This document shows positions 11,640 through 24,666 of a stretch of DNA of 64,000 bases, piece after piece; position 1 is the stretch's first letter, and each line of letters starts with the position of its first letter. The notes under the pieces are model-generated. The model was given only the letters and a program-made list of their open reading frames with translations, was not told the DNA's origin and did not search any database. Origin of the DNA: Corbicula japonica (taxonomy: Eukaryota; Mollusca; Bivalvia; Venerida; Cyrenidae); the NCBI GenBank assembly GCA_038501625.1, contig JAZAYU010000126.1:1364001-1428000 (forward strand). The letters are read 5' to 3'. The translations under genes were made by a program, and so were the position numbers.

Positions 11640-12149
11640 AAGACAGAGCAAGACAGACAGACAGACAAGAGAGCTTAAGGTTTTGCATAAAAGATGAAGT
11701 TAATTTTGGACGACCAGTGGTACAAATATCATAATTGGTTCAAGTAAGTCTTATGGTGAATAATTCTCTCTATCGCATTTTAACTCTTTTTCTTTTGTAA
11801 AACAAAACTAAGTTGATAATAAGTTATAATTTTTAATTAGGAAAACGTAAATTGCAATGATCTGACCTATTACGATAATTGGTTTCACAAATGAAATGTA
11901 CATTTTTCGAGCAAAATGAAATTATTATTTATTGAAAAGCTGTAGGAAATAATCATACTTTCACAACGGGGATGAAGTCTGCTATCAATTTTGTTTATAT
12001 CTCGTTTATTTGTGTTCAATTGTAAAGGATGTTTAACAGTCAATTGATAATTATTTATTTTCCAGAAAGAACACCATGAAACTCTGTGCAATGCGAAACC
12101 TCTGTGCTAAAGAGAGCCATCAGTTTGATAAAAGTAATATACAATGTAT

Positions 12150-12400
12150 ACATATCAGGAATCGCCACGCTCACGAAACACAGCCTCCCTACGCAGCGAA
12201 AAAGAAGAAAGCAAGAGAGAGAGAGAGCATGTTTGTTATAATTGTCAATTCAAATATGACGCCACAAACAATTAACGAAAAAGAGAACCTTTTGGGATAC
12301 CGCCTTGGAACGGCCAGCGGCAAAATAAATTGCCACTGGGGGGTTTAAACCAGGTTCTAGGGTGCACCAACATCGCACTTGCCCCAACAGGTTCTAAAAT
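12150..12400. repeat. Penelope-like 3' module, fragment
   Basis: The fragment runs from CATATCAGGAATCGCCACGC to CCCCAACAGGTTCTAAAAT and matches the 3' module at 18140-18370 and 25310-25560. It contains the phrases CGCCTTGGAACGG, GCCACTGGGGGGTTTAAACC and CTAGGGTGCACCAAC. This is a strongly 5'-truncated retrocopy. Confidence 0.75.
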
Positions 12401-13869
12401 TATAAATTAATATTATATTATGAACAATCTACAAATTATCTACAAATAAACATGAACAACGTCGGAATGATTTGTCAATATTTCAGAACGTCAAACAAAA
12501 TTTATAAACTAACATTTGATACAAGTCTAAAATCTCAAGCACCTGGTTGAAATGAATACAAATGTTATAATATTTGGCCTAATGTGTGTTTGCCTTATTT
12601 AAAGGCGCGTTGCGTGTGCAGAAATCTTTGTTAAAAAAAAAAAAAAAATAAAGATCCCACTTGAGATTACGCATGGTGTATTTAAAATAATATAAATCCG
12701 ACAACATGAATTGAAATAAAATGAAGTATTAAATGGGATAGTCCAATGTATGTTGAATGATTTCTAAAAACTACATTAAACAATTGCTTATTATCACGTA
12801 AAACAAGTGTTATAAGTATTATTTTAAAGTGACTATCTTTCAGCTTCCGGGATTTGAATTGCTTTGTTAGTGTAAATAGGAAGTTAGCTGACTACCGACG
12901 CGTTTTTGACCTGGTCTTAATCATTTTAATAGAAAAGGTATATTATAAGTCGATATTGAATCCGTAAAGTATGGAAACGTATATTACCATGCGAGATGTC
13001 TCTTTGAGACATGTGGAAAAACTAGTCATCTTTTCAACATTAAGTTCATTGCTTAATTTTAAGCGACACATATAATTTTTTTAAGGAACTTAAAGAAATC
13101 GACTAGATTTTCTGTACATCAAGATAATTGACTAATTAAGAGCGTCAGGAAAATAAAACAACATCTGTCGAGTTACGTGTTATTATCAGCGAAACAAAAA
13201 TAATGTTGATGGGGTGTGGTATAGCCAACGGCCACACTATTCAAAACTGTATGTATACAATAAAGCGAAGCAGATATATGTATATTTACCTTAATTATAT
13301 ATAAAAACAATGAAGAAGGGGTTAGTAGAGCTGGTTAAATGCCAGTGGACTTAAGACTGAAAGGATTGTAAATGAACAATGTATGCAACTTCAAACACTT
13401 TATCATTCTAGATTTTGTCGTTTGTAAGTATTCGCCATTTTTAAAACCACTTTCACACCAAAAAAGTATGAGTGACACCGTCCCCTAAAAATATTCTGAA
13501 AAGAATGGTTAATTATTAAAAGGGCACGTTTTCTATAAAATGTTATAATCATTTATTTAGATGTCTGGTTTTTAAGAATCTTTTGGTTGGCAGTGTTGTT
13601 TTGTTTGTTGTTTTTTTAAATCTGAATGGGCATGGGTTTGTTTTTTGTGTGTTTGAAATAACAAAAATGTCACAGCGTATTACAGACAATAAGTTTTTAA
13701 AATGATAAAATATTCTTTGTATGAATAAACTAGGTAAGTGTCCATTTGACTGGTTTGATTTGTAAGAGATATGAAAACCTGGAATGATCAATTCAAGTGC
13801 ACTGCTCTTTTGGTATTAATAATTTTTCAAAATAATTATAAACTTCAGCTGATATCAAAATTGAACAAA

Positions 13870-15388
13870 GCGTCTACAGTCCACTGACGCTTGACCACCC
13901 CTATCACCTATTAAAGCATAAAAAGTCCGCTGTCACTTGACCAGCCCTACCACCTATCAAAGCGTCTACAGCCCACTGGCGCTTGACCAGCCCTACCACC
14001 TATCAAAGCGTCTACAGTCCACTGGCGCTCGACCAGCCCTACCACCTATCAAAGCGTCTACATTCCACTGGCACTTGACCAGCCCTACCACCTATCAAAG
14101 CGTCTACAGTCCACTGCCGCTTGACCAGCCCTACCACCTATCAAAGCATCTAGAGTCCACTTGCGCTTGACCAGCCCTATCACCTATTAAAGCATCTACA
14201 GTCCACTGGCGCTTGACCAGCCCTACCACCTATCAAAGCGTCTACAGTCCGCTGGCACTTGACCTTCCCTACCACCTATCAAAGGATCTACAGTCCACTG
14301 GCGCTCGACCAGCCCTACCACCTATCAAAGCGTCTACAGTCCACTGGCATTTGACCTGCCCTACCACCTATCAAAGCGTCTACAGTCCACTGGCGCTTTG
14401 CCTGCCCTACCACCTACATTGTATCAAAACATCAACAGTCCACTGGCACTTGACCAGCCTTGCCTCTCCTCAAAGCGTCTACAGTCCACTGGCGATTGAC
14501 CTGCCCTACCACCTTTCAAAGCATCTACAGTCCACTGGCACTTGACCTGCCATACCACCTATCAAAGCGTCTACAGTCCACTTGCGCTTGACTAGCCCTA
14601 CCACCTTTCAAAGCATCTACAGTCCACTAGCACTTGACCAACCCTACCTCCTATCAAAGCATCTACAGTCCACTGGCACTTGACCAGCCCTACCACCTTT
14701 CAAAGTGTCTACACTCTACTGGCACTTGACCAGCCCTACCACCTATCAAAGTATCTTCAGTCCACTGGAATTTGACCAGCCCTACCACCTTTCAAAGCAT
14801 CTACAGTCCACTGGCACTTGACCAGCCCTACCACCTATCAAAGCGTTTACATTCCACCGGCAGTTGACCAGCCATACCACCTATCAAAGCGTCTACATTC
14901 CACTGGCACTTGACTAGTCCTACCACCTATCAAATCATCTACAGTCCACTGGCACTTGACCAGCCCTACCACCTATCAAACCGTCTACATTCCACTGGCA
15001 CTTGACCAGCCCTACCACCTTTCAAAGCGTCTACAGTCCACTGGCACTTGACCAGCCCTACCACCTATCAAAGCGTCTACATTCCACTGGCGCATGACTA
15101 GCCCTACCACCTTTCAAAGCGTCTACAGTCCACTGACACTTGACCACCCCTACAACCTATCAAAGTGTCTACATTCCACTGGCGCTCGACCAGCCCTACC
15201 TCCTTTCAAAGCATCTACAGCCCACAGGCACTTGACCTGCCCTACCATCTATCAAAGCGTCTACATTCCACTGGCACTTGACCAGCCCTACCACCTTTCA
15301 AAGCGTCTACAGTCCACTGGCACTTGACCAGCCTTGCCACCTATCAAAGCGTCTACATTCCACTTGCGCTTGACCAGCCCTACCACTT
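13870..15388. repeat. 46-bp minisatellite, about 33 units
   Basis: The tandem unit is built from GCGTCTACAGTCCACTGG, CGCTTGACCAGCCC and TACCACCTATCAAA, 46 bp, repeated about 33 times with 5-15% divergence. Because 46 is not a multiple of 3, the frame rotates every unit and repeats every 138 nt, which creates spurious open frames (13937-14170, 14213-14545, 15094-15327). These are not genes. Confidence 0.95.
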
Positions 15389-15439
15389 AAGAGAATACGT
15401 TAATCATTAATTGTTTTTCTGACGCTATAAATCTGTGGA

Positions 15440-17310
15440 TTATCTTATTTTAGAGAAAATCAAGTCAAATTATATAAGGAATTTTTATCTGTCGCTTCAA
15501 ATTTATCGATGACCAAGATGTTGAAAAAACTAGTCCCTTATGTGTATGTGTTTTAAAGAGAAATCGTGTACACTTCTTGACGCACAGTTACAATTTTATA
15601 ATACATAGCGAGACGAAAAAACGTTTCCGTATTTATAGATACAACCTCGGTAAATTGTGTAAGTTTTCTTTTATAGGGAAATAAACACGACAAGACCAAA
15701 AATGCTTTCGTGAACAATTAAGTTTTGAGCGTTTTTTTTTCTATAATTTGTTTAGTACATATAAGAAAAAGTGGTGATTAAACGATGACTTTCTGATTTT
15801 TTATTGAGACAAAATGAATAAAAAATCAACAGGCATTGTTTTGCAAAGTTTTAGTAAAAAAGATTTTTGTATTAATACAGCAATTATCAACCTGATTTCT
15901 TAATTATTTCACTGCAAACAAATCTTTATTGGCTTAACGGTTCAGATTTAAATATTAATTTTTTTGCAAAAGTTATTCAAATAATCGGGAATCAAATTAC
16001 TTTAAAATGTTAACGAGGTAGTGTAATTGTTAATATTAACTAAGTACGTTTTATTCCGCTAATTTAAAAACTTTTCATCATAATCGAGTGGACCTATATA
16101 AACGGTAGGTAATTACTTTATAGTTATCCACTGTTAATAATTACATTGTACTACAGAAAAAAGGCCCCTGTTAAACTGGTTTAACTCTCAAATTTTAGCG
16201 ACATGTATGTATTGCATGTTCACTTGTTTTGCTTTTTATTTCAAATCTAGACCTTTGTACATGTATGTAATACAAGGTTTGATTTTACAGAACCACTCAC
16301 ACTCTAAGGATTAAAACCAATCTAGCTTGAATCCATTTTTAAAAGAACATTGTATCGTGAACAGTTCTACAAACGAACTTTAAGTATCGCTCTATTGTGC
16401 GAAGTTAATGGAAAACTTGCATATCTTTGTTACCGCTCAATATAATATTTCCTAATCCGATCCTTGTATCCGAAAACGATACTTGCAGTCCGTATAGTTT
16501 AATAAGGATAATTTGTAATGGTATATATATATATATATATACAATGTACTTAGTGTGTTTAAAGTGATATTAGTACATGTTTTAAACATTTCGTTTAACT
16601 ACTAAGTTTACTAGTATTTAAACAGAACTTTAAATACGTTTGTTGGGTACTAGTAAACACGAACAATTCCTTGTTGGATATTTTGGAAAAGTTGCGAATA
16701 GATGTACACTCATACTTTTTAGAGTCCAGTGTATTCATTATATCAGACACAATTGCCGCGCAAATTACCCAGCACACACTAATTAAAACAAAATAAAAGT
16801 GATTGCAACAGAACTCACAATTCACTTAATTTCTTCATAATCAACACTTAATACAAAATTAACATGTATCTACAACACAATTTTGCGATTTGTCAAAATA
16901 ATGTCAGGTTTGAAGAAAAATGAGAAACTTTCTTTGTACTTCTTCTTTCGGCTTAAATATGCCAACCATTTTGCCCTGTAATTTAAAACCCGGACTTCGA
17001 TTTCACAAGAGACCAGTATACACAAAATATTCATGACACGTTTTTAATAACAACATTACAAATGTTTGCCTTCAAACCGTTATGAAAGAGGAATTTCTGT
17101 AAGACCCGACATCTGTTTGACAAAGCGCTTTAACATATCGTTGATTGCATGAACGTTCTGTTAACTCGCTATCTGGGATGGTAATTAAGGCTACACTTAC
17201 ACTGCAAAGGACAAAAACGCAAGAAAAACAAACTTCCGGGTCTACTTTTGGTTTCAAGGGCAAGTCATTGTGATGTTTCTTTTTCAAAACTCGACATTAT
17301 TAGAAGTACA
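15440..17310. repeat. Tandem duplication, unit 1
   Basis: This unit of about 1.9 kb matches 17340-18135 for its first half and 21670-22880 for its second half. It includes a (TA)10 run at 16522-16541. The minus-strand frame at 17072-17287 starts with a hydrophobic stretch, but it is not preserved in unit 2 and I do not call it a gene. Confidence 0.8.
16522..16541. repeat. (TA)n microsatellite
   Basis: Ten TA dinucleotides in a row inside tandem unit 1; the equivalent place in unit 2 (about 21840) is not expanded. Confidence 0.95.
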
Positions 17311-18634
17311 CTATTTTCACTGGCAGACCAATTAAAGTAAAAATCAAGTCTTAAAGGTAGTTTTATTTGTCGCTACAAAGATATCGATTAACTAAGATAT
17401 TGAAAAAGACAAGTCAAATATTTGTATGTGATTTTAAAAAAAAATCTGGTATACTTTTTGACCCACATTTGTAATTTTAAAAGGAAATAAACATGGCAAG
17501 ACCTAAAATTCTTCCGTAGAAAACAATAATTAATTAAGCTTTGACCTTTGTTTTTTCTATATATGAATCTTTAGTACATATACACATAAGTGAAAGTGGT
17601 GAAAAAAAACAACACTTTCTTATTTTTATATCGAGACAAAAGTAACAAAAATGCAGGTATTGTTCTACAATGTTCTAGTACTTTGTGCATTAATACCTCA
17701 ATTATCAACCTGCTTTCGTATTATTCTACTGCAAACAAAGCTTCAATGTCTTAATGGTTCAGATGTTTTCAAATATTAACTACTTTAAAAACGTTATTCA
17801 AATAATCGGGAATCAAATTACTTTAAAATGTTAACCAGGAAGTGCAATTGTTAATATTAACTAAGTACGTTTATTCCGATTATGAAAGAAAATATTCATT
17901 ATAATTGAAAAGACCTACACAAACGGTAGGTATTTACTTTATAAGTATCCACTGTAATAAATAATTACATTGTACTACAAAAAAGCGTTTGTTAAACTGG
18001 TTTTGTCTCAAATTTTAGCGACCTGTATGTATTGCATGTTCATTTGTTTTGCTTTTTATTTCAAATTTAGACCTTTGTAGATGTATGTTATACAAGTTTC
18101 GGTTTTCCAGAACCACTTACACTCTTAAAAAAAGGTGAAATATGCATATCAGGAATCGCCACATTCAGAAAAAACAGCCTTCCCACACAGAAGAAGAGAG
18201 GGAGAGTGCATGGTTAATAAAATGATCAGTTTCAAAAGAGACACCACTAACAATTCACAAAAATGAGAACCCGCCTTGGAACGTTCAGTAGCAAATCAAA
18301 TTGCCGCTGGGTGTTTAATCCAGTTCTAGGGTGCACCAACCTCACAATTGCCCCAACAGGTTCTCATATCAGAAAACAAATACAAGTTGTCTTGGTGAAA
18401 TAACTCCAACCCACTTATCGGCTCAACAATCATGTTGCATGCAAAAGCATACAAACATATAAAACATAAGAATCTAATAGCATTGCAAAGCCAAAGGGCG
18501 GGTACTCAATGATCTTACAGAGACCAGAGAACCTGGAGTAAAATCAGCAAGAACACGATGACAGGGATAGAAGAAACAAATCGATCTTCTATGTTCTTTT
18601 AAGAAAAGATTTCCCCATAAACCTTCATAACCTC

Positions 18635-20944
18635 TTAAACCCCTGCCACCGTCGTGCAACCAAAGAGGTAAGCATCATGATCAACTGTAGAAGGGTTAAT
18701 CACCAGGCCTACAGAGCGTTGTAAAATATCATGTTCAACTTGGTAACCTTTCTTTTTAAATTTACAGATGGTTTTTACGAATAACCGGGAGAAATTAACA
18801 TTGCCCTTTATCTTCTTAAGTTTGAAAATTAAATCTCCATAAAAAACTGCCTGTGAAATACCTTGTTGCAATAATGATTTTAAACTGCAACTGTATTTAT
18901 GAATTAGATCTTGGTATCGGAGATAAAACTTGCAAAATGTTTTCTTTAATTTGTGATACCGATAACCTTGTTTTAAAAGTTTTTCTGTAATGCAAAGATT
19001 ACGTTCATTGAAATCATCAATATCGTTGCAAGCTCTTGAAAAGCGAACAAGCTGTGAAATATAAACCCCGTAAGATGTTGCACGGGGAACATCGCCGTCT
19101 AAAAACGGAAAATTTTATATATTAAAATTAAAATCATCTCTTTTATCATATATTGTATTAGTGACATAACCGTTTTCAATTGACAGATTTAGATCGAGAA
19201 AGTTTTCTTGCTTTTCTGAAGTGTTCGCTTTATTAAGTTGTAGTTCTTTAGGGTAGATCTTATTAACCAGTAATGGAAAATGGTTATTATCTATATGACA
19301 TAAATCATCAAGGTACCTCGAGGTGTTGTTAAAAGCTGTAATAATATCATCCTGATGTTCAGTAGTACTTGTTAATAAATAGAGGTATCGAATCTAACAT
19401 AAATATTATCCAGTAAGAAAGTTAGCGAATCTATTAGGTCTTGAAAAGTCCATAAAGTATATTTACCATAAGAACCATCTGTAAAAAATGCCATATGTTC
19501 ATTACAAGCGATGAAGGTTTTATTTTCTCTAGCAAACGTGGTTTCAATGAGACTGGTTAGCTTGTATCTTATTTAATTATGAAGGAGCGAAGTATATAAA
19601 GTTGAGAAATCATAAGTAGACAAACAGAAGGCCTGAAAATTATTTGATTTAAGCTTTTTCAAAACGTCATTTGAATTTTTAATCGAACAAAACAAATTTT
19701 TGCCAGAAGTTTCAAAAACATTTTCGCAATAACTAATTACATGTTCTTTAATAGCTGTAAGACAAGATGTTAAGAGCACGGATAATTTAGTAGTTGTGCA
19801 AGAACTAGAGTTAGCAATAAATCTTGCTTTGTACGGTGTTTTATACATTTTAGGCAACCAATACATAGTAAGTACATTGCCTTGTTTCGGCTCAATACTG
19901 ATTCTAAATTTTGTAATTTTTAGTGTGTGTGCAGTAACAATATAACTCTCAGATGAAGAAGTCAGTATATAAGCATTAGTGCTGTTCAGTTCTTCAGTTT
20001 GAATATTAATATAGTGTTCCCGTCACACTATAATTACATTATTAGAAACCTTATCAGCAGGTGTTAAAACAAATTTGTTATGAAAGTCTTGAATTCCGTT
20101 TTTCAAATGACGATAGTTAAAACGAGGTCGAGGTGGTAATAAAGCAATGTTTCTTTCATAAAATGATATACGAGGGTCTATTATTTTGAATATGTTTTTT
20201 TTTCCAGTTAGAAAGTGCATTAGGCTCAGCATGTTCTCTTTTGCACCATTTATTGTAAATTAGGTTAAAAAGACTCAGAAACTTCTGCACGATATGCATT
20301 AAAATCAATTTTGGATGAAATTCTATATTTAAGACCTTTACAAATTAAAGTACGAATTCTAGAGTCTTTGATTACATTAAGATCACCGGTAACAATATGA
20401 CAATATTTAGAAGTTAAACACTCTCAAGATTTTGGTGTATTTTCAATGATCTGTAAATCAGAGGTAATTTTATTGTAATTAAAAATGTTTTAGTTGGTTT
20501 GTTGTATTTATAACAAACCATAGGCGATTCAGTATTCTTAAAATAATTAGGAACAGCCGATTGAACTGTTTTATCTTTAAATATATTAGGAAGGTCAATA
20601 AAATCTATTCCTTTATTTAAAAAAGAAATTTTAAGGAAATGTCTTTGATGGTCAGATTCCAAGTCAATGTGTGGCCTGAGAATATGCCGAGTATAACACT
20701 GAATCAGACTAGCAACCTCGTAAAATTGATGGGTTCTTATGACGTTGTCGTCGGCTTCCTCATCCAGTTTCTGCAGACTTGATATAGAAAGAGAAGCCAA
20801 CCTAGATAGCATAGCGTGTCTGCCAGATTGTTTTAAAATAATATGTAGGTCATGAATAGAACAACGAATACGGGATTTTCTTTTTATGTTTCCATTAGTT
20901 CTGCTTCCGTGCGAAATCGATTTTCTTTTGCGTAATTCAAGCAA
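18635..20944 (-). pseudogene. Penelope-like reverse transcriptase, broken
   Basis: Minus-strand pieces are 20944-20414 (linker, 176 codons), 20232-20023, 19866-19573 and 18871-18635, separated by stops or frame changes. The conserved content is RT fingers (SSSCTTTKLSVLLTSCLTA), the STYDFSTLYT motif A block with its Asp, the YLDD catalytic pair in another frame, and the thumb. Motif B is deleted. RT of this class copies its RNA at a nicked chromosomal 3' end. Not functional here. Confidence 0.8.
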
Positions 20945-20999
20945 TTCAAAGACGTCATAAACAGGATTTTTAGAAATGTTGCCTTCCTGATAAATATTT

Positions 21000-21560
21000 T
21001 CTTAAAACCAAGTGGGTATGGCGTTTGTATTTTTTTTATCCATTTTTGTTCCGAAATGGGTCTGGCCCTCTTTTTAATTGCTCTTGATGCAGCGCTGTCA
21101 AATGTAAGTTTTTCTACTGGTTGAACGGATATATTTTGTAAAAGGTGTCCTGAATGTTTAAAATGTTGGTATAAAAATGTTTTAAATTTGTTGTTGTTTC
21201 GAATTTTAGAACAATGTTGTCCAAACGTGTTTTTAAAGGAAGACCTGTTTGTCCCATATATTGAATTCCACAGTTATTAGAATTTCAAGTTAAAACGTAA
21301 ACAATATTATTAGTTTGTCAGTCTATATCATTATTAATGTTAACAGAAAAAGTTCTGCCGTTAACTGTGGATTTAGTGACAGAATTACAATTCAAATAAT
21401 CACAGCATCTGCACCTCTTAGAATTGCACTTGAAAATAGAAAAATAAGACTTGCGTCTTGCGTCATTCAATTTATTTGGTGTAGAAATATTGTATTTTCG
21501 AAGAATAGGAGATTTTAAAGGTGACAGTGTAATTTTAAAATTGTTTTTAAATTTGTACGA
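21000..21560 (-). pseudogene. N-terminal Cys-rich finger and GIY-YIG endonuclease of the Penelope-like element
   Basis: The minus-strand frame has C..CRCC, then IVYVLT and GIQYMGQTG (GIY and YIG equivalents), the LPLKTR basic helix, a frame change near 21180, and then the conserved tail (FDSAASRAIKKRARPISEQKW). Stops interrupt the frame twice around 21300. The domain nicks target DNA in active elements. Confidence 0.75.
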
Positions 21561-22880
21561 TGAACACTCTGCATACCTGTCATATTAATAGAGCATGCCG
21601 AAGATAAATTTATACGTATTAAGAAATTATAACAAATCTAACACAAATACATTTTAAAAACAACAGTTCATCATGACAAATTCTATAAACGAACCTTAAG
21701 TATCGCTCTATTGTGCGAAGTTAATGGAAAACTTGCATATCTTTGTTACCGCTTAATAAACGATTTCCCAATCCGATCCTTGTATTCGAAAACGATACTT
21801 GCAGTCCGTTTAGATTAATATGAATAATTTGTGATGTTATTTATATAAAAGTGTACTTTGTGTATTTAAAGTGATACTAGAGCATGCTTTAAACATTTCG
21901 TTCAACTACTATATTTACTTGTATCTAAAAAGACTTTGAAATACGTTTGTTGGGTACTCGTACATTGCAATCACATAATTCGTAAAAATAACTAAACAAT
22001 ACAATCACGCATAACATGATAAAACAGATAGAACATTACAAAATAAAGGACTGTTTTAAAGAATATCATCTACAATTTTTAGTATTATTAACATTGCAAG
22101 TTTTAACAATGTACGAATAATTGGCTTATAAATGTTTTTACGATAAAATGATTTTCATAATGTCATGATATACATATTCAACATATTTATCATGTTAACA
22201 TTTTCTGTTCTTATTTCACTAATAATATGAGTTTAGGTTTCTCTTGTTGGATATTTTAGAACAGTTGCGAATACAATTACACTCACACGTTTAAGAGATC
22301 AGTGCATTTAGTATGTCAGACGAGTTGCCGCGAAAATTACCCAGCACAGCACACACTAACAAAAACAAAAGAACAGTAATTGCAACATAACTCACACTTA
22401 CCTTAAAAATTAATAACCAACACTTATAAAGAATTTACATGTATCTACAATACACTTTTGCGATTTGTCAAAATAATGTCAGGTTTAAAGAAATATGAGA
22501 AAGTTTCGTTGTACTTCTACTTCCGGCTTAAATAATCAACCATTTTGCCATGTAATTTAAAACCCCGACTTTAATTTCCCAAGAGCACAGTATACACAAA
22601 TAATCATTTCAGGTTTTAATAACTACAGTACGAGAGTTTGCCTTTAAACCGTTATGAAGGTGGAATTTCTGTAATGTCTTTAAGACCCGACATCAGTTTG
22701 ACAAAGCGCTTCAACATATCGTTTAATGCACGTACATGTACACTGTGCTTCACTCGTTATCTGGGATGGTATTTACGGGAACACTTACATTGCTTAGGGC
22801 GAAAACTGTCAAAAATTTCAAAAATGAACTTTCGGAAAAATACTCATTGCCAACTAGATATTAGTGATGTAATGTATATG

Positions 22881-24189
22881 TCTATGAATCAACAACTAAT
22901 GTTTGTAAGCTCAGTTTAGTCTGATTCGTGTTCTAATAAGCAAGCACATACAAAAAAAACAAAAGTAAAACCGTTTGCATATGAACTCTGAAATTGATGG
23001 ACAATAACGAAAACAAGCCATACCTGAAATAAGTACTGTAAGTCTACAATCATTACTGCCAATTCGTCAAAAAATGTCAAGTATATCCTCAGATAAATAT
23101 ATTTCTTCACTAAAATCTAGTTGTCAATAAGTATTTTCACCAAAATTCATTTTTGAACATTTAGCCAGTTTTAGCCATTTGCCTAATGTCCGCAGAAAAC
23201 AAATATAAGGCGTAATCGATTTATTACACTTTAAATTAATGTGTACATTTTGTATTCAATCACATGTACGTGTAACTAAGTGTTCTTATAATGTGTATTA
23301 TATTAGTGATCTTTGATTCGGTAGTTATAATGATTTCATTCAGGTTATTAAATTCACTAAAATACTGTTACTCAATGTCTTAACCTATACGCAAGCACGT
23401 TTTTAGAAATGAAAAATATTATGAATAGAATTATCTGAGTTACACAAACAATACATGTATATATTAAAATGCGGATCCAAAAGCAAATGAAACAGTTAAA
23501 CTATGGAATCAACAATAAATAAAAAACACAATTTGGTTTTCTACAGTCGACTCCTAACTTCCAGATTTCTGGAATCAGCGAGCCTAAGCATGCTCAAACC
23601 ACAATCTCAATTACATCGTGTTGTATAATACTCAATCCTTAAGTCAAAGGACACGAACTTTAAAAGAAATAGAAAACGATCCTTCATGAACAACTCCCTA
23701 ATCACCAAATCTCATTTCGAACACAACGAGGTTAGTCCCTAAACGCATATTTAAAACCGATAGTAGAAGTGAAACCAAGAGGTTTCAAGCGGCGATAAAA
23801 AGAAAAAAAAACAGAAAGGAAAAAAGTCAAATAGCTGAAACCAGTTGAAAACATAAAATGCTGACCATACTAGATATACATTCATGGTACCTGGAATAGG
23901 TCATGAATATTAAGATAATTATACATGATTTTCGAGGTTTCTTGCATTTGTTTTATTTCTCAAATTTTTGATTGGCAATCATAGTTAATGTATTATTTCT
24001 CAGGCTATATCCAGCGCTCCAACAGGTCTCTCTTTTAAAGACTTTGGTCGGCCGTTTAGAAACTTCTATTAAAATAAAGCACATGTTTATAGTTCTCTAT
24101 GCAAAAGTTATTTTGAACAAATGTCTAACTATTTGTTGAATTACACCATAATATTCGTTGATGTCTAGTTCGTGGAAAAAAAGTACCGG
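22881..24189. other. Intergenic stretch upstream of gene B
   Basis: AT-rich sequence with no recognisable coding, RNA gene or terminal repeats. A gene B 5' untranslated exon could lie here but cannot be pinned down. Confidence 0.5.
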
Positions 24190-24530
24190 TGTTGTCTGTT
24201 ATATGCAAGATCCCACTGTCAAAATTATATTCTGTTTAGTTCCGCCCATTGTTTTCTCGTTTATGACACACCCATTCTTTTACGCCGCTGAATATGGAAT
24301 GGTATTATTCTGAAATATTAACTGTCATATTCATACCATCGTTCGGGATGGATCAAATTGTACTATTTATTAGACTAAATATTGATTTGCGCTCAACCCG
24401 GTGCTAGGCGGCGTAGACAGTAATATGCATTTCCATTACTCTCCATGAACAGGCTCAATCAAACCAAGCCTTCAATATGTTCACATATTTCTTGTTTGGT
24501 GGCTTTTAAACTTTCCTCTTTAATCTATTC
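24190..24530 (+). repeat. R3 dispersed repeat, copy 1
   Basis: It shares phrases with four other places in the window: CTAGGCGGCGTAGACAG, ATATGCATTTCCATTACT, GAACAGGCTCAATCAAACC, then a tail near TGGCTTTTAAACTTTCC. Other copies are at 28000-28330 (inverted), 29440-29560, 37290-37510 and 46870-47000. It ends about 50 nt before the gene B start codon. No coding capacity. Confidence 0.7.
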
Positions 24531-24581
24531 TACTAAAATCGTCAGAAAGAACACTTTTATTTGTTTATTTTAGACTGAAAA

Positions 24582-24666
24582 ATGCATGCAAGGATTTTGT
24601 TCGTGGTTTGGATGCTGTCTGAATTTCGGCGATGGGCAAATTGCTTGGAAACCGGACCTTTTGCAG
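24582..24666 (+). CDS. Gene B exon 1: signal peptide
   Basis: The ATG at 24582 follows a TTTATTTTAG acceptor by 8 nt, so a 5' untranslated exon lies upstream. It encodes MHARILFVVWMLSEFRRWAN, a hydrophobic leader, and ends in phase 1 at GCAG/GTAAAT, which fits the phase of the exon at 26640. Two decayed copies of this exon follow at once (about 24687 and 24829). Confidence 0.8.

Larger units (their letters stand above)
10737..13869. other. Intergenic stretch with repeat fragments
   Basis: No host coding sequence is recognised. It holds a worn Penelope 3' fragment (about 11405-11520), a GA microsatellite (11602-11638) followed by CAAGACAGA repeats, a better Penelope 3' fragment (12150-12400) and a poly(A) run near 12634. 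Short frames at 12076-12348 and 13549-13791 are chance or repeat-derived. Confidence 0.6.
18137..21660 (-). mobile_element. Penelope-like retroelement with N-terminal GIY-YIG (Naiad type), decayed
   Basis: Reading on the minus strand, the order is: a Cys-rich finger (CNSKRCRCCDY, about 21430-21380), a GIY-YIG endonuclease (NNCGIQYMGQTGLPLKTR, about 21275-21220; tail to 21000), a linker (20944-20414), the segment FVLTPADKVSNN (about 20065-20030), RT fingers (YWLPKMYKTPYKARFIANSS, from 19863), the RT catalytic box RYLDDLCHID (about 19318) and a thumb ending near 18635. A 3' untranslated module follows to 18137. Endonuclease before RT is the reverse of classical Penelope and matches the Naiad/Chlamys group. 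Frameshifts, stops and a deletion just before the YLDD box (loss of the PMGTNCAP-type block) make it inactive. Confidence 0.8.
17340..22880. repeat. Tandem duplication, unit 2 (split by retroelement)
   Basis: The second copy of 15440-17310 is interrupted at about 18136/21665 by the Penelope-like element. The left part begins like unit 1 (ATTTGTCGCTACAAAGATATCGAT) and the right part resumes at ACGAACCTTAAGTATCGCTC (unit 1 about 16373). Unit 1 thus serves as the pre-insertion allele. Confidence 0.78.

Noticed and set aside
12076..12348. 90-codon frame preceded by TTTTCCAG
   Set aside because: It mostly lies inside a Penelope-like 3' module fragment, so it is repeat-derived.
13937..15327. Three open frames of 77-110 codons
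   Set aside because: They are products of the 46-bp minisatellite; the same peptide repeats in all three frames and has no gene context.
17072..17287. Minus-strand 71-codon frame with a hydrophobic stretch
   Set aside because: The frame is broken in the tandem duplicate at about 22640-22820 and no partner exons are seen.
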